Shown: positions 27,181 through 35,946, counted from the stretch's first letter. The stretch: DNA of 64,000 nucleotides from Chryseobacterium pennae (GCF_003385515.1 NZ_QNVT01000011.1:62001-126000), one strand, 5' to 3'. A program made the numbers and translations. Notes: a model not told the origin generated them from the letters alone.

Positions 27181-28106
27181 TAATTTGTAAAACTAAATTT
27201 TATACGTTCCCAGAATGTTCCTTCATAATCCAGATCATAGCCTGTAATACTTCTGTAGAGCCATTTTGCAAGCACTTCAGCCGTAGAAAGATTCAACAGA
27301 TCAATTTTCTCACTTCCGGTGGTATTCTGAATACTACCTATAGTGTAATAGGTTTTACTTAAACCGTATGTATCGATACGCTGTGAGGCCATAGGAAGAT
27401 GTTCAGAGATAAAAGCATCAAGAGCTTCGGCACTTTCCACATCCATTCTTCCGGATTTATCCCATTTGGAAATAACGAGAATAGCATTCACCGATTTTAA
27501 ATTTTTACCCTTTCTTTCCAGCTCATCCAGAAATTCATTGATTAAAGAATCATCTTTATATGCCGTTTCATAGCTGGTAACAATGACGAATGTAAGCGGA
27601 ATATTGGCATTCAGAAAAGTTTCTATGCTGCTGTGATAGCTTCCGCCTCTTCGGATATCATTATGGTTTTCCCCGGAAGTTTCCAGGAAGGTAAGATCTA
27701 TGGGAAGTACTCTTTTTGATCGGTTATTCGGTTCAAAAACAAGATCCAGACGGGTTACCTGATCCCTTGTCGTTCTGTTGGGAAGGATACCCTGTCTGAT
27801 ATTTTCAAAAAAATCGGAAAGCAGAACATTGGCTTCCTTAGAGTTGGGAGTTCCTAGCTTCGGTCTCAAAACTCCGGCATATGACCGGAGATAATAAAGC
27901 ATAGAAGAAAGGATAACAGATTTCCCGGATTCTGCCGTTCCAAAGAAAAAAACGAAGTTACTTTCCTTATTTTTAATATCATTGGAAATTGTTTTGGCAA
28001 TCGGAACAAAATCTTCTTTGGTGTCATTTTGAAAATCAAAAGAAAGAGGCTTTAAGGTTTCCTCGGTTTCAAAAGAAAGTGGTTTTAATTGATCGTTGGT
28101 TTCCAT
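27180..28106 (-). CDS. TRAFAC-like P-loop GTPase
   Basis: The 308-residue soluble protein has a Walker A motif FFGTAESGKSVILSSML (about residues 55-71), a switch-like DLTFLETSGE in place of DxxG, and a G4-type base-recognition motif AILVISKWDKSGR (SKWD replacing NKxD). These make it a GTPase of the TRAFAC type rather than an AAA ATPase. It is the middle gene of a three-gene leftward module, 3 bp from the upstream membrane protein and overlapping the downstream coiled-coil protein. I infer a membrane-associated switch working with both neighbours. The cellular role is not known to me. Confidence 0.75.
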   Translation of the reverse strand: METNDQLKPLSFETEETLKPLSFDFQNDTKEDFVPIAKTISNDIKNKESNFVFFFGTAESGKSVILSSMLYYLRSYAGVLRPKLGTPNSKEANVLLSDFFENIRQGILPNRTTRDQVTRLDLVFEPNNRSKRVLPIDLTFLETSGENHNDIRRGGSYHSSIETFLNANIPLTFVIVTSYETAYKDDSLINEFLDELERKGKNLKSVNAILVISKWDKSGRMDVESAEALDAFISEHLPMASQRIDTYGLSKTYYTIGSIQNTTGSEKIDLLNLSTAEVLAKWLYRSITGYDLDYEGTFWERIKFSFTN

Positions 28107-28109
28107 AGT

Positions 28110-29135
28110 TTAGTTATTAGGGATGATGGTTTTACCGCTTCTTTTATTGGTAAATACACTTCTGTTGTTTCCATTGTAGTTTCCTGAATCTGTGACCAGT
28201 AAAATGATAATAACAATCACAAAATCGAGTAAAATACAGCCGGCCAATACCACAAACTGGTACATTCCGAAGTTTTTAATGGCATGTTCAAAGGCAAAAC
28301 CTATTTTTCCGACCTGCTGGGTTTTTGAAACGACAGGCTCAAAATGTATTTTATCATTTCCCAGAACCGTTTGTGCTCTGCTTCCCAGTTTATTATAATC
28401 AGCAAGAGATTCATCAATCAATCCCTGAGAGAGTCCGTCCTTATCCTTTTTTGATAAAAGCAACAGGTCCTGGATGGTTTTATTCCATTTAAACGCAGCA
28501 TTATTGATATCTGATTTTAAGGTTCTTTCTTCAGGAGAAAGGTCTGAAACGATATTATCAATCTGTTTTCCCATTCTTTCAGCAAGATCTTCATAATCTT
28601 CACCAACAGGTGTCAGAAGATCTACTTTTTGACCGGTTAATCTTTCGATATCTTTAATCAAAAGCTGGGCACGGGTTCCGATGCCTTTATTTCCAGGGTC
28701 TTTGATCTGTTCCATCAATTGTTTCTTCTTGATCTCAATATTTTGAGTGGTTGCTTTATTGTACTTATAGCTTAATTTCGATTCCACATCGTTTTCAAGA
28801 GCTGTGAAATTTTTATTAATATCACGAAGCTCATCCGTATAAATATCCGTTTTCATAAACCTTGTGTACAATGCATTAAAATTGGCTATAAAGCAGAACG
28901 AGGCAATAAAGATGTAAATTCCCACCAGACTTCCGGTAGGTTTACCTTCCAGTTTGGCACTTCTCAGCATCCAGCACAGGAAAAGGAGGAGCAATGATAA
29001 AACCAAGGCAATGACAAATGATGCAGGGCCAAAGATCTGCTGCAGCCCAAGCCATGTCTGGTAAAAGCTTACACTGATCAGTAAGATTGCAAGAATTCCC
29101 AAAAAGAGATCTGCAGGAGTCATTTTTTTATTCAT
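28110..29135 (-). CDS. Polytopic membrane protein of GTPase module
   Basis: The 341-residue protein has three N-terminal transmembrane helices (about residues 8-28, 36-57 and 70-90). A roughly 190-residue helical, highly charged domain follows (LRDINKNFTALENDVESKLSYKYNKATTQ, then EDLAERMGKQIDNIVSDLSPEERTLKSDI), then a last helix (about 295-318) and a short basic tail. The charged central domain is probably extracytoplasmic if the three first helices define the topology. It is the first gene of the module, 3 bp before the GTPase gene. I recognise no named family. Confidence 0.65.
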   Translation of the reverse strand: MNKKMTPADLFLGILAILLISVSFYQTWLGLQQIFGPASFVIALVLSLLLLFLCWMLRSAKLEGKPTGSLVGIYIFIASFCFIANFNALYTRFMKTDIYTDELRDINKNFTALENDVESKLSYKYNKATTQNIEIKKKQLMEQIKDPGNKGIGTRAQLLIKDIERLTGQKVDLLTPVGEDYEDLAERMGKQIDNIVSDLSPEERTLKSDINNAAFKWNKTIQDLLLLSKKDKDGLSQGLIDESLADYNKLGSRAQTVLGNDKIHFEPVVSKTQQVGKIGFAFEHAIKNFGMYQFVVLAGCILLDFVIVIIILLVTDSGNYNGNNRSVFTNKRSGKTIIPNN

Positions 29136-29508
29136 AATGTATCTGTTGTTTTTTGAATGAGGTTATAAAAAAACATTTTGTTTTATAATGCCCGAAACTA
29201 CAAACAACAGAGTAAAGAAAATTACGGAATCCCGTAAAGGGTAGTGCTCCGGATTCAGCCTGAATAGTGATTTTATGAATATGATTCAAGATATTTGAAC
29301 CATTAAAAGGGTAGAGAAGATAAAAATAGGTAAGGGAATGGCTGAAGCTATTGATTGTACAACCTTATAATTTCATCTTTGATGAATCTTCACTTTTCTT
29401 AATGTTTAAATTTTTTACGCAAAGATTTCTAAAATAAGGCTGGTGTATTTTAGGTAGCAAAGAGTTGAATCAATTTCATTGATTCCTTCTAAGCGTATGT
29501 ATAATTTT

Positions 29509-29554
29509 GGCCACTAATGCACGATTTTTTTTATTCATTCGTGCATTAGTGGCC
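29509..29554. repeat. Dispersed palindrome, copy 2
   Basis: GGCCACTAATGCACGA (from 29509) and its complement ending at 29554 pair perfectly over about 15-16 bases around an AT loop. It matches the hairpin at 1934-1975. Confidence 0.78.
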
Positions 29555-29786
29555 AAAAAAATCTTTAATTATTTCGAGGGATTCCTATTAAAAAGAAGCG
29601 ATAATATCTGTGTAGATCTGAGAAAATCTGTGGTTATAAAATAATAGGAACTGTAAAGTATCCTTAATGTTTTAAAATTCTTTTGTTTTTCAGACGCAAA
29701 GTTTTCAGTAGGTTTCTGCTATATTTTTAAGCTAGCAAAGAGTTGAATCAATTTTATTGATCCTTCTAAGCGTATGTATAATTTTA

Positions 29787-29829
29787 GCCACGAATGCACG
29801 AATTCTTTATTCATTCGTGCATTCGTGGC
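29787..29829. repeat. Dispersed palindrome, copy 3
   Basis: GCCACGAATGCACGAAT (29787-29803) pairs perfectly with 29813-29829. Relative to copies 1 and 2, TAAT has become GAAT in the left arm and ATTA has become ATTC in the right arm. The changes are compensatory, so base pairing is kept. Confidence 0.8.
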
Positions 29830-29906
29830 CAAAAAAAAATCAAGTATTTTGAGGTATTCCTCCTAAAATAAGAAGGAATATCTGTGCAGATCTGTGGGTA
29901 AAGAAA

Positions 29907-31040
29907 TTATTTTTCTTCTGCTTTTAATTTATTTACCAGAGGATTGGCGTACATCGCCAGGAAATACTCCTTAGAAACAGGATCAGACGGATCTATACGC
30001 ATCTCTGATCTTCGGATAAACAATTGTTTTTCCTGTTCTGTATATTGAGAAGCATAGGTATTTGTATTGTTGATCAGATCGTAAGCTATGTATTTCGTAG
30101 GCCAAAGCTTGTAATTCTTAATGATAGAATCATCAATCAACTGTACAATAGCCTGCAACTGTTTGTTTTTATTCTCAACGGTAGCGGCAATATGATCCAA
30201 TTGTGTATCAATAACATCACCAGCATGGATATGAATTCTTTTCTTTTGTCCTAAAATTCCGCTGAGTATGGTGTTGAAGTCTTCGTTTTTTCCTTTAATG
30301 TATGCCTCTTCTCTGTGTTGTGCCAATAATTGAGGCATTTTTAAGGAATCGGTAGGATCATACTCATAGGAAATAGAGATAGGAACGATCTTTAATGTTT
30401 TAAAATAATCTATTAATGACTGATCTCCTGCGGCCATGGCCAACATTTTTAAAACCCCTTGTTGAGTAGCATCATTTCCGTCTTTAGCACGGCCTTCGCG
30501 CTGAGCAATCCATACGGAGCGGTTTTCTTCATGTAACAGCATATCAATATACTCAGACATGGTCTGTGAACTTTTAAGCTGGTCACGAATTGACAATCCT
30601 CTTTGAACTAAGAAATTACGGTTCAGTTTAGCCAGTACATTCAAAAAGTTTCTCTTTACAAGATTGTCACCAATGGCTGAAGCGGTCATAACGTGGCCGC
30701 TTTCCAACAAAACAAGGTTAAGAAGGGAAGTATCCAGTACAATATCCCTGTGATTCGAAATGTAAAGATACGAAGCGTTCTTATCAAGCTTATCGAAGCC
30801 AGAAGTCGTTAAACCTTCAGAACTTTTGGCAAGAATCTGACGAACGGCATACGCTACAAACTGATGTTGAAAATCACTTATGGAATGCACATTTTTAAAC
30901 TGTTCCAGCCAAACCTGCTCATCCTCTCCGGGAAAAGTAAAGTTCATCAGTGCTTTCATCATCGGATCACGGGCTATGCTCTGTAATCTTTCATTCACTT
31001 CATGATCATGAAAATACCGGATTTCATCAAACTTTGACAT
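29907..31040 (-). CDS. PlsC-family 1-acylglycerol-3-phosphate acyltransferase-like protein
   Basis: The 377-residue protein has the acyltransferase motif I SNHRDIVLDTSLL (NHxxxxD, about residues 96-105), a motif II-like region with NRNFLVQRGLSIRD, and motif III-like IAQREGRAKDGND (E-G core, about residues 184-194). It therefore probably transfers an acyl group to a lysophospholipid or related lipid. It is longer than typical PlsC (about 240 residues), with a distinctive C-terminal extension, and no clear transmembrane helix is seen. It is flanked by non-coding repeats and appears monocistronic. Confidence 0.8.
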   Translation of the reverse strand: MSKFDEIRYFHDHEVNERLQSIARDPMMKALMNFTFPGEDEQVWLEQFKNVHSISDFQHQFVAYAVRQILAKSSEGLTTSGFDKLDKNASYLYISNHRDIVLDTSLLNLVLLESGHVMTASAIGDNLVKRNFLNVLAKLNRNFLVQRGLSIRDQLKSSQTMSEYIDMLLHEENRSVWIAQREGRAKDGNDATQQGVLKMLAMAAGDQSLIDYFKTLKIVPISISYEYDPTDSLKMPQLLAQHREEAYIKGKNEDFNTILSGILGQKKRIHIHAGDVIDTQLDHIAATVENKNKQLQAIVQLIDDSIIKNYKLWPTKYIAYDLINNTNTYASQYTEQEKQLFIRRSEMRIDPSDPVSKEYFLAMYANPLVNKLKAEEK

Positions 31041-31467
31041 GGGCTTATTTAAAAATTAAAACTTTTTGCAAAAGAACGAAAATTTATCTGGGGATAGGGT
31101 ATAAAGGTTGTTAAAGTATTATGATGGGCGTAGGAATTAGAAAATTTATCTGGTAAACCGGATGAAGCTTTATAATTTGTTCCAGTATATTTAAACCACA
31201 AAAGGCACAAAAGTTTTATTTGAAATATTTTAGTTAGTTTACAATAATACTATATTGTTTGAGTTCAATTTTTAATCAATGAACAGGCTTCGGCTAATTT
31301 TAAAACTTAGAAATAGTGTTAAAATATACCCTGTATTTCATTTAAAGTCTACTTTACAATATTTTTCTTCCGGTTGAATATCAAATCAATTTGTTTTTTA
31401 TTTAAATTTTTGATTATCACTGTATTTAATTAAGTTTTTCAACAAACTTAACATTGTAGGTAAATCC
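31041..31467. other. AT-rich intergenic region
   Basis: About 430 bp between divergent genes contain no convincing ORF, hairpin or repeat, apart from a short ACCACAAAAGGCACAAAAG piece resembling degenerate intergenic repeat text. The right end holds the -7 box of the next gene. Confidence 0.5.
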
Positions 31468-31475
31468 TATATTTG
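31468..31475 (+). promoter_or_regulatory. -7 promoter element of effector-like gene
   Basis: TATATTTG at 31468-31475 matches the Bacteroidota -7 consensus TAnnTTTG exactly. No clean -33 TTTG is found at 19-21 bases upstream. The predicted transcript would start near 31482, about 15 bases before ATG 31497. This argues against the upstream TTG at 31473 as the start. Confidence 0.5.
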
Positions 31476-31496
31476 AATACAACAAACACAAATGTA

Positions 31497-34217
31497 ATGT
31501 CAGAAAATAAAAACCTTATCATCATAGGAAGTGATAAACCTGTGATAGGAACAAAAGAAATGTACTCTGTTTCTTCAGTAAACGACTGGCTGGATCCTCT
31601 CAAACTCATCAAGAATCCCTTGCAGGTTCCAAAAACACACTGGGAAGTTATGGTAGAGACCAAAACAGGCTGGAGAAAAGGAGGTAGTGATAAAGAGGGA
31701 CAAACCATACCTTTCACCTTTGGACAGAAAAGCTTATTTCATAAAGGAATAAAGATCATTGCACGTCAGGGAGAATTCGATGCAGAGCTTATTGTCCATC
31801 CGCAACGGGCTAAAGAACCTAAAATAACTAGGGTGGAACTTCTGGATGCCAATTATAAAGCTATTCCAAAAGGTAAAAAACTGAGCTATAAAGACACCAT
31901 TATTGCAAGAGCCTATTGTGTAGAAATGTTCGGGATGAATATTGCTTTTACCCTTTGGGAAGATGATGCTCAAGGTGAAGGGCACAACGCTAAAGTAAAT
32001 GCTTTAAATAAAATAAATCCCGCCCCTATTCTTAGCAGAGTGAATGAGAAAGGGGTGGCAGAAGCCGTTTTCAGGTTACCTTTTTACACGATGGCGGTGC
32101 TGATTGCCAATGCACAAACTGCATCAGGAGATAAAAACGAAGGAGCAACCCATGAATATTATGTAACAGCGGATATAGTAAGTAAACATATACAAAAAGC
32201 AAGTCTCAACGTAAATGTAGTTAACCCTACTCATAATCCAGAACCTCCAAGAAAAAGAGAGTTTCCAAAGGGAAATACACCTTCGTCAGAGAAGCCAAAA
32301 CCCCAAAACAATTCTTCAAAGTTCCCAGTAACGACAGGCGGAAAAAAGAGTGATGATCCCCAAGGAAAGATCTTGAGTGCTGAATTTGTTGACAACAATG
32401 GTAACAGACTTCATTCTTTGAAAGTAGGAACCACCGTAAGAATAAAGATTGTTGCAAAGGAGATGAAAGACAAAAAAGTAAAGGTAAAAATATGGGAAGA
32501 AGATAATATTAAATGGACTAATGATTTGATTTTTGAGAAAGATTGTATTTTAATTGGTGACAACAATTACATCAATAATGTACAACTTACAAAGCAAATG
32601 TTTAATAAGGCCAAAGATGGTGGCAGTGACAGCGCAAGACAGGATTATTTTATAGAAGTGATCCACCATGATACTTCTGTCACTTCTGAGGTGATGCCTG
32701 TAAATGAAGATGCTGAGCCTACAAAGGTGGAGAGTGGGAGAAGTCCGGCGATTGTTAGGGAGCCGAAACCGGAAAAGAGAAATTGTGGAGGTAAATATTG
32801 CATTGACAAAAGTTCTGCTCCAAGCGAGTTGATGAGAGAAATAAATATACGTTTAGCTGGTTTTGGTGGCAATGTACCAACAGATAGGTTTACAGACAGA
32901 ACCGAAAAAATGATTAAACAATTTCAGAGAGATTATATGAAAGTTCCTGAAACAGGAAAAGTTTGTGGGAATGTTCTAAAGGCTATTGATGAGTTTCAAA
33001 GTAAATTTACAGTTGATTTTACAGAGATAAAATGTAAATGTAAAAAATGTACAGGGTTTGGAGACGGTACTAATAAGGGAAAATACTTAAAAGACAAAAA
33101 GGAGGCTTATCATAGATACGAATATCCTGGTATTCATAGATCCTTACTTTCATCTATAAGAGCAGTTAAGTTCTATTTGAGAAAAGATGGAAGATTTGGT
33201 TTTAATAAAGTAAATTCCGGATACAGATGTAGATTTCATGAGGAATATTTAAAAAAACCAACAACAAATCACATGGGAAAGGCCTTAGATTTACATTTTA
33301 ATGATAAAAATGGAAGGACTAAGAAAACATCTGATATGGAAACCATAAGAGAGGATATTTTCCACAAATATCTTGGCGCAAAATGGGATTGGAAAGAAAG
33401 AAACATTTTCAATTTAGAGTCAACAGAAAAAGGGGCAAAAACATGGGTTCATTATGATGTAAGAGAATTTGATCACTCTTTTTTAGAAGATAAGTTTTTT
33501 GTAAAGACTCTTCAAGAGTTAAATGGTAAAAGTATAGTAGCACTGGCCTTAGAATTAAATTATTCAAATACTTGCAAATGTATAGGAGAAGGAATAGTTG
33601 CTAATACAAAAGAGAAAGATACAACTAAAAAAAGTTATAAATATAAATGGGCTCATAGTGAGTTTGGTAATTTGATTGCAATGAGAGAATCATCGGATAA
33701 TTATAACAAATGTAATAAAACAAAAGGAGGTTTTAAAGAAGTAAATAATTTAAATCTAGCAGACTTAACTGTGGAAGAGATTCAAGAGAAACAGAAAAAC
33801 AGAGACCTTTTTGCAGTGGGCAGGTATCAACTTATTCCAATTACTTTTAATGATGCAATTTCAAATTTAAAACTTAATTTAAATGATAAAATGGACAAAG
33901 ATAAGCAAGATGAAATTTTTGATGAATATCTTATTAAAATTAAAAGACCTAAAATAATATCATATCTTGAAGGTAATGGTAACTTAGAAGATGCTATGTA
34001 TTCAGCCGCACAAGAATGGGCGAGTATTGCGGTGGAAAAGGGAAAAAGAATTAGTGATAAAGTAACAAAAGACAAGAAAGGTAACGTTATTTCAAGAGAA
34101 GCTAGATTTTCTGATGGTACAGATTCTTATTACCAAGGAGATGGTTTAAATCAAGCGCATATAATGCCAGAACAAATAAAAAATGTTTTAATAAACTCAA
34201 AAAATGCAAATAAATAG
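31497..34217 (+). CDS. Multidomain peptidoglycan-degrading effector-like protein
   Basis: The 906-residue protein has no signal peptide. An N-terminal half (residues about 1-430) contains two Ig-like modules, seen as KITRVELLDANYKAIPKGKKLSYKDTIIARAY and KILSAEFVDNNGNRLHSLKVGTTVRIKI, joined by a Pro/Lys-rich linker. A peptidoglycan-binding-like segment follows (about 445-510, RFTDRTEKMIKQFQRDY). Next is an M15-like zinc peptidase region with His592 and Asp598 in TTNHMGKALDLHF and a later WVHYDVREF. The C-terminus resembles a lysozyme or transglycosylase domain: Glu731 in IAMRESSDNYN, then FAVGRYQLIPITF. The lack of a Sec signal plus two wall-cleaving regions suggests a secreted antibacterial effector, but no secretion genes lie in the window. 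A lipoprotein gene overlaps its 3' end by 14 bp. Confidence 0.75.
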   Translation: MSENKNLIIIGSDKPVIGTKEMYSVSSVNDWLDPLKLIKNPLQVPKTHWEVMVETKTGWRKGGSDKEGQTIPFTFGQKSLFHKGIKIIARQGEFDAELIVHPQRAKEPKITRVELLDANYKAIPKGKKLSYKDTIIARAYCVEMFGMNIAFTLWEDDAQGEGHNAKVNALNKINPAPILSRVNEKGVAEAVFRLPFYTMAVLIANAQTASGDKNEGATHEYYVTADIVSKHIQKASLNVNVVNPTHNPEPPRKREFPKGNTPSSEKPKPQNNSSKFPVTTGGKKSDDPQGKILSAEFVDNNGNRLHSLKVGTTVRIKIVAKEMKDKKVKVKIWEEDNIKWTNDLIFEKDCILIGDNNYINNVQLTKQMFNKAKDGGSDSARQDYFIEVIHHDTSVTSEVMPVNEDAEPTKVESGRSPAIVREPKPEKRNCGGKYCIDKSSAPSELMREINIRLAGFGGNVPTDRFTDRTEKMIKQFQRDYMKVPETGKVCGNVLKAIDEFQSKFTVDFTEIKCKCKKCTGFGDGTNKGKYLKDKKEAYHRYEYPGIHRSLLSSIRAVKFYLRKDGRFGFNKVNSGYRCRFHEEYLKKPTTNHMGKALDLHFNDKNGRTKKTSDMETIREDIFHKYLGAKWDWKERNIFNLESTEKGAKTWVHYDVREFDHSFLEDKFFVKTLQELNGKSIVALALELNYSNTCKCIGEGIVANTKEKDTTKKSYKYKWAHSEFGNLIAMRESSDNYNKCNKTKGGFKEVNNLNLADLTVEEIQEKQKNRDLFAVGRYQLIPITFNDAISNLKLNLNDKMDKDKQDEIFDEYLIKIKRPKIISYLEGNGNLEDAMYSAAQEWASIAVEKGKRISDKVTKDKKGNVISREARFSDGTDSYYQGDGLNQAHIMPEQIKNVLINSKNANK

Positions 34218-35097
34218 AATATTTAATTTAGTTTTAATCATCCCCCTTTTTATGGTAGGATGTAAAAAGAATATCATATCAGAGTCACAAGATATTAATG
34301 ATAAAATTGAAAAAGAAAAGATCTATCATAATAGTGACACAACTAATATCCCAGAAAATAACAATTTAAAATTATCTCTTGTTTTAAGTTGTGGCTCAGG
34401 TTGTGCCATGACGTATAATGCAACAAAAATTACACAGACAGGGCTAAATATAAAAGTTATATTTACAGTAGATATGTATATTGATGAAGTTATATCTGAC
34501 ACTTATGATGAAGCTTATATTTTTTCCTACGATGATTCGTATAGACTAAAAAAAATAGTTAAAGTAGGTGATGAAGAAGAAAGTTTCTTAGAAACTCAAT
34601 CTGTTGATAATCAAAAATCTTTTACAGATTTCGCTAAAGAATTAGTTAAAAAAAACATTTCCATCATTCCTTATGAAAATTGCTTTGAAGAAACTTCCAT
34701 AAAATTACCTTATAGCACTTCAATTAATTATAAATCTGCAAAATATAATTATTTAAAATGCAATGATATTAAAGGTCTACAAAAGTTGGCATGTGAAAAA
34801 GAAAACATAAGATATATACCACTTCCAACTAAAAATGATATAAATATTATATTGATTCCACAAGATTGTGGAGACTTTTCATATAGGTTTTATTTAGTAA
34901 CGATCAAAAATAATTCTGTAGTTGGAAATCTATATGTTGAGGGTGAGTGGCAGGAACCGGAAGATGATTCAAGTAAAGAGGTTACAACTTTTTCACTAGA
35001 TAATAAATATAATCTACAAGTTAAAACTAAAACTAATACATCTCTTATTATAAAAAATTATATAATTTCAAGTAATGGAGAGATAGTCAAGAAGTAA
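34204..35097 (+). CDS. Lipoprotein, candidate immunity protein
   Basis: The 297-residue protein has a lipoprotein signal MQINRIFNLVLIIPLFMVGCKKN (Cys20). The body is very AT-rich in codon use and includes LSLVLSCGSGCAMTYNATKI and IILIPQDCGDFSYRFYLVTIKNN, with several cysteines that could pair in the periplasm. The start lies inside the last codons of the effector-like gene (14-bp overlap), so the two are co-expressed. A lipid-anchored periplasmic protein next to a peptidoglycan-attacking effector is the classic layout of an immunity protein, but this is inference; no named family is recognised. Confidence 0.62.
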   Translation: MQINRIFNLVLIIPLFMVGCKKNIISESQDINDKIEKEKIYHNSDTTNIPENNNLKLSLVLSCGSGCAMTYNATKITQTGLNIKVIFTVDMYIDEVISDTYDEAYIFSYDDSYRLKKIVKVGDEEESFLETQSVDNQKSFTDFAKELVKKNISIIPYENCFEETSIKLPYSTSINYKSAKYNYLKCNDIKGLQKLACEKENIRYIPLPTKNDINIILIPQDCGDFSYRFYLVTIKNNSVVGNLYVEGEWQEPEDDSSKEVTTFSLDNKYNLQVKTKTNTSLIIKNYIISSNGEIVKK

Positions 35098-35098
35098 A

Positions 35099-35197
35099 AG
35101 GTTTGCAAGAGAAGGAGAGTCTTATTATGCTGATGATGGTCTAAATAAACTGCTGAATTCTCTTATTTTAATACGGGGAACTCTGTCCAATTGCTGA
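35099..35197 (+). pseudogene. Remnant of an alternative effector C-terminus
   Basis: Immediately after the lipoprotein stop, a frame without start codon reads RFAREGESYYADDGLNKLLNS. This aligns with the extreme C-terminus of the upstream effector-like protein (RFSDGTDSYYQGDGLNQ), with 9 of 18 positions identical. The segment ends at TGA 35195-35197. It looks like the displaced tail of a homologous effector left behind after tip exchange, as in orphan modules of polymorphic toxins. Confidence 0.6.
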
Positions 35198-35354
35198 GTT
35201 CTGCAGTGGTGAGGCTATTGGGAGTGCCATCTACAAAGAATAGGGTATGGTTTTTCCAAAGGTATTCATAGTTAGTTTTATTATTTTGAATCATAGATGA
35301 TTCAGGAATATTGATTTGAAAGTAACAATAATAAGAAAAATCTTTAGTTTTTGT
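35163..35354 (-). pseudogene. Leftward gene fragment, ~60 codons
   Basis: A leftward frame between a TAA at 35357-35355 and a TAA at 35165-35163 reads as normal protein: KDFSYYCYFQINIPESSM, then NYEYLWKNHTLFFVDGTPNSL and ELSNWTEFPVL. An internal ATG (35294) gives 43 codons. Composition and smoothness suggest the 3' end of a decayed gene or a very small protein. It partly overlaps the effector remnant on the other strand. I do not recognise the family. Confidence 0.4.
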
Positions 35355-35535
35355 TTACAGGAAAGCATACATTTTCTAAAAACAAACTGTAAATATGGAT
35401 TGAAAGAATTTTTAGGTCCTTTCGTAGGGTATTTAAAGATGAAAAGTGGAGAATGAAGATTGTAATTATATTGGTTTAAGAGCCAATTTTCACAAATATT
35501 TTTCTATATTTAAACCTCATAAATGTTGATTTATC

Positions 35536-35946
35536 ATGGAACAAAAAATACATCAGGGACGCAATGTAAAACGATTCAGGGAAATGCTGGGCATCAAGCA
35601 GGAAGCATTGGCTCTTGACCTTGGGGACGACTGGAACCAGAAGAAAGTATCTCTGCTGGAACAGAAAGAAATTATTGAAGACCCTTTACTGAAAAGAATT
35701 TCTGAAGTATTGAAAATTCCGGTGGAAGCGTTTCAGAATTTTGATGAGGAGCAGGCGGTGAATATTATTTCTAATACTTTTACTGATTTCAAAGAAGGAG
35801 CTTCAGCAATTAACATACATCCTGTTTTTAATCCGGTAGAAGCTATTCTGAAAATGCATGAAGAAAAGATGGAACTTTATGAAAGAATGCTGAAGGAGAA
35901 GGATGAGATGATGGGGAGACTGGAGAGGTTGATTGAGAAGAAATAG
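35536..35946 (+). CDS. XRE-family regulator with C-terminal coiled coil
   Basis: The 136-residue protein has an N-terminal helix-turn-helix (residues about 8-65: VKRFREMLGIKQEALALDLGDDWNQKKVSLLEQKE). A middle segment INIHPVFNPVEAILK recurs in Bacteroidota proteins of this type, and the C-terminus is a short coiled coil (KMHEEKMELYERMLKEKDEMMGRLERLIEKK). It probably binds DNA as a coiled-coil dimer. It lies between the effector locus and the type I restriction locus and ends in a terminator shared with hsdR. A near -7 box TATATTTA occurs at 35505-35512. Confidence 0.82.
   Translation: MEQKIHQGRNVKRFREMLGIKQEALALDLGDDWNQKKVSLLEQKEIIEDPLLKRISEVLKIPVEAFQNFDEEQAVNIISNTFTDFKEGASAINIHPVFNPVEAILKMHEEKMELYERMLKEKDEMMGRLERLIEKK

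Larger units (their letters stand above)
29136..29906. other. Long intergenic region built from a duplicated composite repeat
   Basis: About 770 bp carry no convincing gene. The first 250 bases are AT-rich upstream sequence of the GTPase module. The remainder consists of two diverged direct copies of a roughly 250-bp element, each carrying a palindrome and short fragments found elsewhere in the window. Confidence 0.65.
29395..29906. repeat. Two direct copies of a ~250-bp composite intergenic repeat, period 277
   Basis: GCAAAGAGTTGAATCAATTT occurs at 29457 and again at 29734, followed in both by TTGATTCCTTC/TTGATCCTTC, TAAGCGTATGTATAATTTT, a GCCAC...GTGGC hairpin, AAAAAAATC and ATATCTGTGYAGATCTG. 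The copies are clearly homologous, with many substitutions and small indels, so the duplication is not recent. Confidence 0.82.

Noticed and set aside
31473..31496. TTG start for the effector-like protein
   Set aside because: The TTG overlaps the -7 box TATATTTG, so it could not be in the transcript; ATG 31497 is used.
25948..35097. A complete type VI secretion locus
   Set aside because: No sheath, tube, baseplate, spike or ClpV-like genes were found; only an effector-like protein and an unrelated GTPase module are present.
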